In this document: one piece after another, positions 26,050 through 34,557 of the stretch
Layout: every line of letters begins with the position of its first letter
How positions within the stretch are numbered: position 1 is the first letter of the stretch
Source: Candidatus Peregrinibacteria bacterium RIFOXYB2_FULL_33_20
Lineage (GTDB): Bacteria > Patescibacteriota > Gracilibacteria > UBA1369 > GWF2-33-10
Direction: 5' to 3'
Assembly: GCA_001788835.1 (NCBI GenBank)
Contig: MFXK01000010.1
Location: forward strand, 1 to 64,000
DNA: 64,000 nt
Position numbers and translations under genes: made by a program
Notes under the pieces: model-generated
Told to the model about the DNA's origin: nothing
Database searches by the model: none
The model's input: the letters and a program-made list of their open reading frames with translations, nothing else

Positions 26050-26401
26050 AGATAGCTCTTTCTATAATTTCCATTTTATTTGCAAGCTTGGAAATTTCTA
26101 TAGCTTTAATAGCCTGTCCTGAAAGAACGCCTATGCAGTTTGCTATTTTCACATCCAACTCTCCGCTTCTGACTCTGTTTATAGTATCTTCAAGTAATAT
26201 AAGCACATCATTTGCTTCTTGAATTTTTATAATAGGAAGAGGGGTTTGAATTTTTATTAAATTATTTTTTCCTCCTTTTGATTGAGAATTGTTTTTCTCT
26301 TCATCTGTAATTTCCGGATTGTGAAAGTAGCAATAATCGCTATTTATCATTGCATTAGATGAACAAACGCTACTATCTATTTTTATAAATTTACATTTCA
26401 T
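26024..26401 (-). CDS. Small Cys/His-motif element protein
   Basis: 125 aa. The N-terminus has the pattern CKFIKIDSSVC ... YCYFHNPE (C-x9-C-x10-C-x2-H), a putative zinc-binding module common at the front of phage and plasmid proteins. SKGGKNN follows. The C-terminal half is a coiled or helical region (VLILLEDTINRVRSGELD ... KAIEISKLANKMEIIERAI). I infer a small DNA-associated element protein; the exact family is not known. Confidence 0.65.
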   Translation of the reverse strand: MKCKFIKIDSSVCSSNAMINSDYCYFHNPEITDEEKNNSQSKGGKNNLIKIQTPLPIIKIQEANDVLILLEDTINRVRSGELDVKIANCIGVLSGQAIKAIEISKLANKMEIIERAIFERKTTIS

Positions 26402-26466
26402 TAGACTAAATTAATATATAAGAATTGACCTTCACATATTCACAAAAGCTTAAGTCCAAGGACTTA

Positions 26467-27924
26467 TCATTGGATTAATAGGCTTTGTGAACTTGTGAAC
26501 TTTGTTTCAGCTATACTTCCAATAAGATCTTTAAATCCAGATCTTTCTATAATATCTCTAATTCTTTCTCTAGGTATCAAATATAGTGTATTGCCTTTAC
26601 CACCTCTTCTTTTTCTGTCTTTTTTATCGCATATCAACTTGCTCCTTTTAAGAAGACTACCAATACTTTTTGCCGTAGGAGCATATTGATCAAACACATC
26701 AATTTCTAAGCCTTGAATTACAAAATTTCTTAAATCCTCATTAGAAAATTCCAAAATATGCTCTTCTGAATTTTTCAAAAGATTAGAAAGATATTTCAGC
26801 GCATGATAAAGCCTGTCATTATCAGTACAATCTTCTTCATCAAGCTCTTCTTTGCTTATAAGATATTCAAACAAATCGGCATCATCTATCGTGAAATAGC
26901 TCTTAATACCGCAAATAATAGCAAGAATATCCGACCTTCTACCATAAACACCTTTATCTTCAAGCCTTAGCTGCTTACATTCAATTTCTTTAATTATCTC
27001 TCTGCCATATTTGAGGCATATACAAAAAATATCATTTGTTAGATTTTGAAATGAGCTTCTCTCATCTTCTGTTAAAGCATAGATGCTTTTCACTTTCTTT
27101 GTATTTCTGACTGTATTTATCAATATTGCTCTGCTAATGAAACTTTCATCAAAAGAAGCTTTATTTACACTAAATGTTTTAGTTCCGAATGTCCTAAATA
27201 TCTGTATTTGATTTGAGCTTCCTTTATTATCCAAATTTACTATTTCTTTTGTACCAGACGCGTAAGCTCCAGTATTAAGTATTCCCGTCATTACAGACTT
27301 CTCATCCTTATCTAATTTTTCAAACTCATCTAAATTCACAGAAGCTCTTAGGTAATGAATTTTCCTTACAATTGAAGCTATACTGCTCTTGCCCCCGAAA
27401 CATCCATGATAATGAAGCTTTGCCATTAAATTCTGCAATGTACTTTTGCCAGTGTTTCTTTCTCCGTCGAGTAACAAATAAAATGTTTTGCCTAGCAACC
27501 CTAATAAATAGCTATGGATGATATGACAAACTACAATATCTAACTCATTTAGATTTATAAAATCATAGTAGTTACTTATTTTTGTTTTGATAGCATCATA
27601 AACAATATTTGGCTCTTTCATTTTATTTTCCAAGAAATTCTTTATACCTTCTGCATTAACGGCATTTACTATGTTTCCTTGAAACCAAAGATGATCTTGG
27701 GTGTTGATGACATACCTCTTACCGTTATAGTCAAAGAAGCTATACTTAGCTGTTTTACCCTTACTATCTTTAATTTCTACATGGTCCCCATTTTCAAATA
27801 TAGCAAAGGCTTTATACTTCATTTCCATTGCTATAAAGACTACATGGTAAAACTTAGATTCAATTATTCCAGACAAACCGACATAATTAATCTGTGAGTT
27901 GATTTGTAAAAGCTCTTTAAGCAT
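26467..27924 (-). CDS. Replication-type P-loop ATPase of the integrated element
   Basis: 485 aa. The Walker A motif LLLDGERNTGKSTLQNLM lies near residue 160, and a Walker B-like acidic segment (LRASVNLDEFEKLDKDEKS) near 200. A conserved-looking Asn/Arg region (DESFISRAILINTVR) around 265 may carry the sensor and Arg finger. The C-terminal ~100 residues are basic (DKKDRKRRGGKGNTLYLIP), with a winged-helix look. This layout fits helicase/primase-associated ATPases of phages and plasmids (DUF927/DUF3631-like), but the family call is by eye. Likely drives replication of the element. Confidence 0.7.
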   Translation of the reverse strand: MLKELLQINSQINYVGLSGIIESKFYHVVFIAMEMKYKAFAIFENGDHVEIKDSKGKTAKYSFFDYNGKRYVINTQDHLWFQGNIVNAVNAEGIKNFLENKMKEPNIVYDAIKTKISNYYDFINLNELDIVVCHIIHSYLLGLLGKTFYLLLDGERNTGKSTLQNLMAKLHYHGCFGGKSSIASIVRKIHYLRASVNLDEFEKLDKDEKSVMTGILNTGAYASGTKEIVNLDNKGSSNQIQIFRTFGTKTFSVNKASFDESFISRAILINTVRNTKKVKSIYALTEDERSSFQNLTNDIFCICLKYGREIIKEIECKQLRLEDKGVYGRRSDILAIICGIKSYFTIDDADLFEYLISKEELDEEDCTDNDRLYHALKYLSNLLKNSEEHILEFSNEDLRNFVIQGLEIDVFDQYAPTAKSIGSLLKRSKLICDKKDRKRRGGKGNTLYLIPRERIRDIIERSGFKDLIGSIAETKFTSSQSLLIQ

Positions 27925-27930
27925 AAAATT

Positions 27931-28095
27931 TTATTTAATAGTAATATTTTTATTTCTGCCATATCTTGCCCAGTAAGCATAGAATGTATAGCAAGGGAGA
28001 TAATGTCCTTGATGGACCTTAAGAAATTTATCTTTTGACGACACCCAATCCATTTGAATTTCTTCAGGGATTTGGTAATATTTTTTTGTAAACAT
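27931..28095 (-). CDS. 54-aa element protein
   Basis: ATG at 28095 to TAA at 27931, starting MFTKKYYQIPEEIQMDWVSS and rich in Tyr and Trp (YTFYAYWARYGRNKN). It lies 6 bases upstream of the ATPase start, in the same direction and inside the small-gene cluster. The length is below common cut-offs. Function unknown. Confidence 0.55.
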   Translation of the reverse strand: MFTKKYYQIPEEIQMDWVSSKDKFLKVHQGHYLPCYTFYAYWARYGRNKNITIK

Positions 28096-28178
28096 GATAG
28101 TTTGAATTAGCGATTAATAAGTATTTGTTTGAAGCCTGTACTTATTTTTTCGCTATGGCGGTTTATATAGACAATGGA

Positions 28179-28361
28179 TCATATAGAACTTGGTTTAGAA
28201 TATTTTTCGTACTGTTCTTTTGTAATTGGTCGATAGATGCAAGTCATCAAAGTAAGCAATTTAGTTGCTTTCTCAAGAGCTTTATCTCTAGCTATTTCTA
28301 TTCCGAAACGCTTTTTATAAAGCTCAATAAAAGAATCAAGTTGTGCTTCTGTAATCTGCAT
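28179..28361 (-). CDS. 60-aa conserved-type CPR element protein
   Basis: 60 aa: MQITEAQLDSFIELYKKRFG followed by an ALEKATKLLTLM helix and the ending YRPITKEQYEKY. I recall similar small proteins with this layout in CPR genomes and mobile elements, which supports coding, although no function is established. It lies 14 bases downstream of the DUF5659-like gene. Confidence 0.7.
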   Translation of the reverse strand: MQITEAQLDSFIELYKKRFGIEIARDKALEKATKLLTLMTCIYRPITKEQYEKYSKPSSI

Positions 28362-28375
28362 CTAGATAGCTCAAA

Positions 28376-28660
28376 TTAAGTGTTATAGATTCTTGTCTTC
28401 AAAGCCTTAATTGCATTAGCAAAATCCATGGGCTCTACTCTTATCTCTTTACAAAAATAAGCCCTTATAAGTTCATCAAGATTCTTATCTCTCTTAATAT
28501 AAAAAATTGCTTTTGATGGATCTTGCTTATTTACATAGTGGATCTTGTATCCATAACAACAAAAACTGGCTATCAAATTAATATCCGAAGAACTGAAAAA
28601 ATACGAATCAGCAAATTTGTGTTGCTCTACAAACTGCTTCTCTGTGGTTTGGTTTTCCAT
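28376..28660 (-). CDS. DUF5659-like element protein
   Basis: 94 aa. Residues ~17-90 show the pattern of DUF5659: a membrane-less sensor-like alpha/beta domain with ADSYFFSSSDINLIASFCCY, then AIFYIKRDKNLDELIRAYF, and the ending DFANAIKALKTRIYN. That ending recalls the K-[ST]-R-[IL]-Y-N close of the family. DUF5659 proteins occur in phages, plasmids and CPR elements; their role is not known. The gene heads the small-gene cluster upstream of the ATPase. Confidence 0.65.
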   Translation of the reverse strand: MENQTTEKQFVEQHKFADSYFFSSSDINLIASFCCYGYKIHYVNKQDPSKAIFYIKRDKNLDELIRAYFCKEIRVEPMDFANAIKALKTRIYNT

Positions 28661-28749
28661 ATAATATAATTTAGGAAGTAAATGCTTTTAGATTCATGCA
28701 CAATAAAAAAGCACTAATAGAAATAGTGTTAAGCATTTAGGTTAAACAA

Positions 28750-28870
28750 ATTGAAATTAATCAATTTCAATCAAAACCATGATTTATATTGCCTTTTAAA
28801 GGGATAATTATATGGCAAAAAGCATATTTATATTGCTAAATAAGCATATTAATCATGTTAATTAATTAAC
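28750..28870. promoter_or_regulatory. Hairpin and palindrome cluster in the element
   Basis: The 225-base gap between the 417-aa gene and the DUF5659-like gene contains three structures. ATTGAAATT-AATC-AATTTCAAT (28750-28771) has 9-bp arms, AAGCATATT is directly repeated (near 28820 and 28842), and GTTAATTAATTAAC (28857-28870) is a perfect palindrome. No gene is seen here. The AT-rich repeat content would suit a terminator plus promoter, or a replication origin. Confidence 0.4.
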
Positions 28871-28884
28871 ACTTTGATTAATGC

Positions 28885-30138
28885 TCAAAGAGCTTTCATG
28901 CAACTTAAATCAGGATTTAAATATTTTTTTGTATCAACATCACTCAATATAATTTGCTTCACCCCAGATTTATCGCAAATATCATTTATTTTTTTGACAG
29001 CGTTACTTATAGTAGACCTTTTCCCATTTTTATCAGCTAACTCTTTACACCATTTCTCACCTAAATCTTTAAGAGACATGTGTTTCTTCTGATTTTTTGT
29101 ATCATAGAAAAATTTAATAATTTTTATACATAAAGGAGAAAGACTACTGTATTTCTCTGATTGATTGCTATTAACTAACATATATAAACCTTTGGAAGTA
29201 TCTTTAAAATTATCACCGCCAAGATACAAAAATATGTGCTCATCCAATTCAATACTTCCATTAGGAATTTTGTATAAATCTTTGTCATTTTTTTCTTTTG
29301 GTTCTATTCCTTCTTGTAATATATCCTCACCATTAATGCTCTGATACTCTTCAACAAATAAACAAATATCATCAAAAACATTCTGAACACTATGTTTTAA
29401 CTTATCAAACTGTTGTTTATCATAATTTAATTGAGGTAAATCTAGATATAATGAAGCAAGTGGTTGATTATAATAAGCACCATAAACATTATACAATCTA
29501 ACGTAATCCCAACAATTATGCTTAGTTGGATATGTTATCAGTATATCTTTTAAATCCCCATAAAGCTTAGTATTTATATCAAAAAATTGCTCTATAAATT
29601 TATTATGGAATTCATCATCGTTCATTTGCTTTTGTAAACAGTACATAAAACTAGTCAACTCATTAACAGCTTTTTGCACTTTAGAAAGAATTTCCTGTGA
29701 ATATGGAAATGAATTATAATAATAATTAACATCTACAATATTTTCTAAAAAAATCCTAAGCTGATTTTCGCAATTTTCATCAGAATACCAGCCAATGCCA
29801 GTATGCTTTAAACAATATTTCCTATATGTAGGAACAAATGAGTGTAGATTATATTTATCATAAAACAAGATCTTAAAATCAGAAAATATTGGCAAAATTT
29901 TATTTATAATTGGTAATGTTAATTCTTTTTCTACTTCATATGAGGTACGTCTATTTTTATAATCGAAGTCTGTTTTCAAGACATTATTATTATAAATTGC
30001 ATCTACAAAATAAATGGTTATGTATTTGATTATATTGTCTTCATTTTGATTAAACACACCTGATTCTTGAAAATTTAAATTTTGTATTTTTTCGTTTGCA
30101 AGCCTCAATCTATTTAAAATATATTCTAACTTAACCAT
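28885..30138 (-). CDS. Unknown 417-aa element protein
   Basis: Soluble protein rich in Tyr, Asn and Lys, not recognised. The last ~60 residues look like a helix-turn-helix (MSLKDLGEKWCKELADKNGK, then RSTISNAVKKINDICDKSGV), so DNA binding is possible. It has no P-loop and no signal peptide. It is the leftmost gene of the minus-strand block led by the recombinase, and is divergent from the SLH gene at 30350. A regulator or replication initiator is a guess. Confidence 0.65.
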   Translation of the reverse strand: MVKLEYILNRLRLANEKIQNLNFQESGVFNQNEDNIIKYITIYFVDAIYNNNVLKTDFDYKNRRTSYEVEKELTLPIINKILPIFSDFKILFYDKYNLHSFVPTYRKYCLKHTGIGWYSDENCENQLRIFLENIVDVNYYYNSFPYSQEILSKVQKAVNELTSFMYCLQKQMNDDEFHNKFIEQFFDINTKLYGDLKDILITYPTKHNCWDYVRLYNVYGAYYNQPLASLYLDLPQLNYDKQQFDKLKHSVQNVFDDICLFVEEYQSINGEDILQEGIEPKEKNDKDLYKIPNGSIELDEHIFLYLGGDNFKDTSKGLYMLVNSNQSEKYSSLSPLCIKIIKFFYDTKNQKKHMSLKDLGEKWCKELADKNGKRSTISNAVKKINDICDKSGVKQIILSDVDTKKYLNPDLSCMKAL

Positions 30139-30206
30139 CTAATATTAATTTAATCTAACAGCATTTTATCATTTGTACTTTTTTTGTGAATGTAATAAAG
30201 TAAATT

Positions 30207-30319
30207 TGACCTCATAGATCGGGAAAAATGCGCTATTTTTGTGCATTTTGCATACACACCAGTAAGCTGGGGCATCCAGTGGTTCATGGTGTGTTGCGCA
30301 AGCTCGCTCTATGAGGTCA
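30207..30319. repeat. 113-bp nested inverted repeat between divergent genes
   Basis: Three arm pairs are nested in order: TGACCTCATAGA (30207-30218) with TCTATGAGGTCA (30308-30319); TGCGC (30229-30233) with GCGCA (30296-30300); and ACACACCA (30254-30261) with TGGTGTGT (30287-30294). The tip holds a further CTGG-GGCAT-CCAG hairpin. The order is fully compatible with one long folded structure. GC content is higher than in its surroundings. It may be an element end, a single-strand recombination site, or a structured leader of the gene at 30350. Confidence 0.7.
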
Positions 30320-30349
30320 CCCACGGATGTCCCTTTTGCTATTTAAATT

Positions 30350-31789
30350 ATGAAAAAAATATTGTTTATTGTCTTATTACTTACTCTAAATATTTTAAGC
30401 ATTGATCAAACTAAAGCTTTTTCACTAGAATGTAATGACTTAGATGGCTCATCTATATTTGGTTACGATAGCTTTGAAGATGAATATAAATATATTGGAT
30501 CAATAAGTAATAAATACGATAGTAATTCAATAGCAAATGAATATGGAGCTGGAAGTAAATACGAAACAGATTCAATTAACAATGAATATGGCGACTTTGG
30601 TAGTAAATATAGCTCTTATAGTGCATTTAATGAATATGCAAGTTATCCACCAATTATAATTAACGATGACCTCGAATTTATAGGTTATTTAACAATCAAT
30701 GAATATACTACGCCTGCAATAAATTCTTATAATGCACTTGCATGTGCATCTGAATCGCTACAATCTTCAATATCAGAACATGAAGATATAACTTTTGAAG
30801 AAATACCTGAAAGTTCTTATATATACGAAGATAACAGCACTGATTCGGTTTGTATTGATACAGAAAATGGATTTTTAGGCTCTGATGGTATGTGTTATTG
30901 CAATAAAGGATATGAATGGAGCGATAATGAAAATAAATGTATTGTTATTATTAATAATGAAGTTTGTGAAGATTTATATGGAAATGCTTATTCAAATAAT
31001 GGAACTTGTTCCTGCAAAGAAGGTTATTTAGTGAATCAAGATACCACTGCTTGCATTACACCAACAGAAAGTTGTCAAGAATTATATGGCGAAAGCAGCT
31101 ATAGTGATGGAGTAAAGCAAGACAATGGTTTATATAATTGTTACTGCAAAGAAGGCTATTATTTTAATGATAATATGCAATGTGCTTTAAATGTAATAGA
31201 TACAACAGAAAACAATACTAATAAAACTGATCAGTCTCCATTTTATGACTTATTAATATCAAATAAAAATTATACAGCTATAATTTGGCTCTACAATCAC
31301 AGTATCATCTCTGGTTATCCTGATGGCAGTTTCAAGCCAGAAAATACGATAAATAGAGCAGAATTATTAACTATTCTTGTTAGGACAACGTCTGCAGCAG
31401 AGGATTTAAATTATGCAGGTGCATCAGTGGAAACTCCCCCTCCTTGTTTTACAGATGTAGATGTGGATGCTTGGTATAATGCATATGTTTGTACAGCAAA
31501 AAAATATGGTTGGGTAGAAGGATATGATAATAATACTTTCAAACCAGATCAACCAGTAACTAAAGCGGAAGCGATCAAAATGTTATTAGTTATACATAAT
31601 ATACACACAACTAGTATTATATATAATTCTGCATTTGAAGATGTGAAAGCAACTGATTGGTACGCTCCTTATTTACAAATCGCAAAAGACAAAGCCATCT
31701 TAGAAGAAACAGGCACATACTATGATCCAAATGGAAATATGACTAGAGGGAGTATAAGTGAAAGTTTATATAGATTAATGAACCAATAA
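30350..31789 (+). CDS. Secreted SLH-domain protein with EGF-like Cys modules
   Basis: 479 aa. Signal peptide MKKILFIVLLLTLNILSIDQ ends near TKAFS. Residues ~40-130 carry three to four copies of a short repeat of the SKYxSxSIxNEYG type. Residues ~165-285 hold three Cys-rich modules (GMCYCNKGYEWSDNENKC, GTCSCKEGYLVNQDTTAC, YNCYCKEGYYFNDNMQC) resembling EGF-like or CPR-type CxCxxGY units. Three SLH domains end the protein (IISGYPDGSFKPENTINRAE, WVEGYDNNTFKPDQPVTKAE, and a divergent third). It is wall-anchored, as is the giant protein at 1-6770. It begins a plus-strand surface block. Confidence 0.88.
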   Translation: MKKILFIVLLLTLNILSIDQTKAFSLECNDLDGSSIFGYDSFEDEYKYIGSISNKYDSNSIANEYGAGSKYETDSINNEYGDFGSKYSSYSAFNEYASYPPIIINDDLEFIGYLTINEYTTPAINSYNALACASESLQSSISEHEDITFEEIPESSYIYEDNSTDSVCIDTENGFLGSDGMCYCNKGYEWSDNENKCIVIINNEVCEDLYGNAYSNNGTCSCKEGYLVNQDTTACITPTESCQELYGESSYSDGVKQDNGLYNCYCKEGYYFNDNMQCALNVIDTTENNTNKTDQSPFYDLLISNKNYTAIIWLYNHSIISGYPDGSFKPENTINRAELLTILVRTTSAAEDLNYAGASVETPPPCFTDVDVDAWYNAYVCTAKKYGWVEGYDNNTFKPDQPVTKAEAIKMLLVIHNIHTTSIIYNSAFEDVKATDWYAPYLQIAKDKAILEETGTYYDPNGNMTRGSISESLYRLMNQ

Positions 31790-31793
31790 TTTT

Positions 31794-32342
31794 ATGAATT
31801 TATTACAAAAACTTACTTTAAATAATGTTTTAAAAATCGTAGCAATCATAGCTATTACATTTATCACAGTTTCTATTTCATATTATTTTTTAGTAAGCAA
31901 ACCAAAGATTGCTAATGAGAAATTAGCATTCGATAAGGAACAACAAATTGCATTCAAGAAAGATGCAGAAATGAAAATTAAACTTGAAAATGATAAAATA
32001 GCAAAAGAAACACTGTTAACTAACAGCAAAGAATGTCAAAATTACCAAACCGAAATAGAAAATAAGCTCAAAAAGAATGATGTTTCAGGATCAAAAGGTG
32101 CAGTAGTGAATGAATTAAAAATGATTTTTTATAGTCCAAAATTAAATACTTGTTTATATACATATAGAACATTTGTAGCAAATTTTACAGAAGACGCTTT
32201 CACTATTATTAATGACAATTATAGTTTAGTGAACATTTATACTAATGAAATTTTAATGACTATTAAAACTAAAGGTGATCAAGATCCATCATATCAATTT
32301 CAAAAATCTGAATTTGATAATTTTGTGGATTTATATAAATAA
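31794..32342 (+). CDS. Unknown membrane-anchored protein
   Basis: 182 aa. One membrane helix (residues ~12-33, LKIVAIIAITFITVSISYYF) is followed by a Lys-rich coiled stretch (FKKDAEMKIKLENDKIAKE) and an external ~100-residue domain with two Cys (KECQNYQTEIE; LNTCLYTYRTFV). It begins 4 bases after the SLH gene and is surely co-transcribed with it. The Cys pair and beta-like segments suggest a small extracytoplasmic domain; function unknown. Confidence 0.7.
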   Translation: MNLLQKLTLNNVLKIVAIIAITFITVSISYYFLVSKPKIANEKLAFDKEQQIAFKKDAEMKIKLENDKIAKETLLTNSKECQNYQTEIENKLKKNDVSGSKGAVVNELKMIFYSPKLNTCLYTYRTFVANFTEDAFTIINDNYSLVNIYTNEILMTIKTKGDQDPSYQFQKSEFDNFVDLYK

Positions 32343-32476
32343 AACTTAATTATTAGCATCTAAAGCCTAGGTTTGGGATTTAAATTTTACATATCCAAAG
32401 CTATAATTTATATTCTGAATTATGGAATATTTCAGGATTTTTTGTTAAATTTTCATAAAATAACATCTTATAATTT

Positions 32477-32929
32477 ATGAAAAAACTTTTAGCTTGGCTA
32501 TTCGGAACTAAAAAAGGATTAGCTACTGTAGCCATAGCTTTTGTAATAGCTTCAAATTCTAATAACAACACTTCACAAAATACACAAACTGATGCTCTTC
32601 AGCTTAATACAAAACAAGATACTGAACAGACTATAAATTCTAGATATCAAAATAATTTAGACGAAAATGCAAATACTGAAACAATAAATCAACAACAGAA
32701 ATTATATCAAGAATCTTCTACTTATAAAAACCAACAGCAAACTGCTCCACAACCTACAAACGAAATCAAATATTATACAAATAGCAAAGGTAATACTATT
32801 CAATCCCCTACCTATTATAATTCAGCTCCGTCAGGTGCAACTGCTAAATGTAATGATGGAACTTATAGCTTCAGTCAAAGCAGACGTGGCACTTGCTCAC
32901 ATCATGGAGGAGTTGCTCAGTGGCTATAA
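32477..32929 (+). CDS. Exported DUF3761-domain protein
   Basis: 150 aa. The N-terminal hydrophobic segment (GLATVAIAFVIASNS) acts as signal or anchor. A long Asn/Gln/Thr-rich low-complexity linker follows, and the last ~28 residues contain KCNDGTYSFSQSRRGTCSHH and GGVAQWL, the hallmark of the DUF3761 domain. That short Cys/His domain is found at the end of exported bacterial proteins, sometimes beside a nuclease domain. No catalytic domain is present here. Confidence 0.8.
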   Translation: MKKLLAWLFGTKKGLATVAIAFVIASNSNNNTSQNTQTDALQLNTKQDTEQTINSRYQNNLDENANTETINQQQKLYQESSTYKNQQQTAPQPTNEIKYYTNSKGNTIQSPTYYNSAPSGATAKCNDGTYSFSQSRRGTCSHHGGVAQWL

Positions 32930-32956
32930 ATTGATTTGTTATTCAATTAATCAATT
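32929..32956. terminator. Hairpin between convergent genes
   Basis: AATTGATT (32929-32936) and AATCAATT (32949-32956) are perfect 8-bp arms around a 12-base loop at the meeting point of two convergent genes. A near copy lies after the gene ending at 34271 (34305-34333). It is probably a bidirectional terminator or a repeat. Confidence 0.45.
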
Positions 32957-33581
32957 ATAAAGAAGCCATCATAGGTCTAAAATTTGGCGTTCTAACTTCA
33001 AATTCATGTGATGGAATATTAGTTAACCCCAATGATTCCAAAAGCATATCTTCCCTACATAAGCCAAGTAAGTTCCAATCATTTTCTTCAAGTAAAGTAC
33101 TTAAATCACTCATCAAAACCATAAGTGGATCATTGGTAATACCCATAATAGATCTATACATAGTAAAACCATGCTGTTTACTATTATCTGTAAAATCAAT
33201 AACTACTCTATCAGTAGGATCTTGTAAAACAGCTGAATCAACAAATATTCTTCTAGCACCATCAAATCCTTTAGGAGTTATTGCGGTTACAAAATGGTAT
33301 GGCGTAACCAGTCTTTGGGGTACACATAATGCCGTTCTTATATCAAATTGATCTCTAGGAAGCTCATTTCTTAACCAATAAGTAATCGTAGATGAAGTAT
33401 GTCCGCATAAGCCAGATTTATAACCTTTCTTTTCTAAATATACCTCTCGTAACTTATCCCTAACTTTAATAAACCTATCTAACAAGGGCTTCAATTTTTC
33501 GATGGCTGTAGATAGATTTGGTATGCTTTGTACATATTCTCGAACTGTCAATGGACATTCTATTAATAACTGATTGAGCAT
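32955..33581 (-). CDS. Unknown protein with a possible Cys-His-Asp triad
   Basis: 208 aa, not recognised. In order it shows GLCGHTSSTITYWL (Cys in front of a helix, ~58), TPYHFVTAI (His, ~93) and RIFVDSAVLQ (Asp, ~111). This is the order and local character of papain-like or transglutaminase-like enzymes (Cys nucleophile, His, Asp/Asn). No signal peptide, so it would act in the cytoplasm or leave by an unusual route. The N-terminal ~45 residues are helical. Peptidase or amidase activity is inferred from the motif order only. Confidence 0.6.
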   Translation of the reverse strand: MLNQLLIECPLTVREYVQSIPNLSTAIEKLKPLLDRFIKVRDKLREVYLEKKGYKSGLCGHTSSTITYWLRNELPRDQFDIRTALCVPQRLVTPYHFVTAITPKGFDGARRIFVDSAVLQDPTDRVVIDFTDNSKQHGFTMYRSIMGITNDPLMVLMSDLSTLLEENDWNLLGLCREDMLLESLGLTNIPSHEFEVRTPNFRPMMASL

Positions 33582-33690
33582 TAAATGTAGGGTTAATTTA
33601 AAAGAAGTGATTCTACCATATTAGAGCAGGTTGTCAAATACGCTTTAAGCTAATTTGAATATAAACACTTTTCTAACATCCTCCACCACG

Positions 33691-33719
33691 CCCAGCCAAA
33701 TTGAATAAATAATTTATTC
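33691..33719. other. Possible att-site trace and terminator hairpin
   Basis: CCCAGCCA (33691-33698) equals the last eight bases of tRNA-Gln (23105-23112) in the same orientation, and is followed by the hairpin GAATAAA-TAA-TTTATTC (33703-33719), as expected downstream of a tRNA. It could mark the far end of the integrated element. An eight-base match can occur by chance. Confidence 0.25.
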
Positions 33720-33746
33720 GTATTTTTAAATAATCTTCATTACATC

Positions 33747-34271
33747 ATGATTTCCAGCTCAACATCTTTATATTTCTATAGTGCTTTTTTACAAGGCAAT
33801 GCAGCCTTAATCGGTTTAATAGCAATATTTATAGTTTACAAAAAACAATATCTAGATGCATCATTTAATAATTTAGAAAAAATAATTATTAACTTTCTAA
33901 GTGAAAGATGTGGTATCGCGATTCTTTATAAAAATATTTTTGAATATGAAAATTATAATGAAAAATTTTTTCAAGTAAGAGAAGAAGCTAAAATTTCAAT
34001 AAAAGAATCTATGAATAGCCATGTATGGCATAATATCTTTGATGAACTTAAAAAGATTAATAATCAAAGAGAAACGCTATGGGAAAAAGCGTCTTTAACT
34101 ATTAAATTAATATTTATCATTTTAAGTGCAAGCATTATTAGCCTTCCTTTAAGTGACTTAATCCATTTAAACATATATCTGGAAATTATGCTTTTTATTA
34201 TTTTTGTTATTGCGGAAAGTTACACATTAAGATTACTTTTTATTTTTATTAAAAATCAATTATCAAAATAA
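33747..34271 (+). CDS. Unknown membrane protein
   Basis: 174 aa. An N-terminal helix (LQGNAALIGLIAIFIVYKKQ) is followed by a ~90-residue charged cytoplasmic or external part rich in Lys/Glu. Two C-terminal helices follow (LIFIILSASIISLPLSDL and IMLFIIFVIAESYTLRLLFI). No recognised motif. The gap that follows (34272-34557) holds AT-rich sequence with one repeat of the 32929 hairpin and a likely promoter (TTGTCA near 34506), but no gene that I can see. Confidence 0.6.
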   Translation: MISSSTSLYFYSAFLQGNAALIGLIAIFIVYKKQYLDASFNNLEKIIINFLSERCGIAILYKNIFEYENYNEKFFQVREEAKISIKESMNSHVWHNIFDELKKINNQRETLWEKASLTIKLIFIILSASIISLPLSDLIHLNIYLEIMLFIIFVIAESYTLRLLFIFIKNQLSK

Positions 34272-34557
34272 TCACTAATATAAGTCTTTTTAAGGGGACT
34301 ATAAATTAATTTGTTTTTCAATTAATCAAATATTCTAACTATTACATGCGAACTTAAATTAAATAAATAATAAATTAAAAACTAGAAAAAAATCAAAAAA
34401 AATTTCCAGCCCCATTGACCCCTTTTTGAAAATCCAATCAAAGCCCGATCACTGAATATAATTTTCACATTTTCAAATATATCAGAAAAATAATCTTGCT
34501 TTTTGTCAAATCTATAAATAGAATAATATCTAAATTATTTTTTATGATTATAATCAT

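Noticed and set aside
28125-28379. 84-codon plus-strand frame
   Set aside because: Antisense to the 60-aa element gene, with an unlikely Phe/Cys-rich composition.
30207-30319. Integron attC site
   Set aside because: The outer ends lack AAC/GTT boxes and the arms pair without the expected spacer asymmetry.
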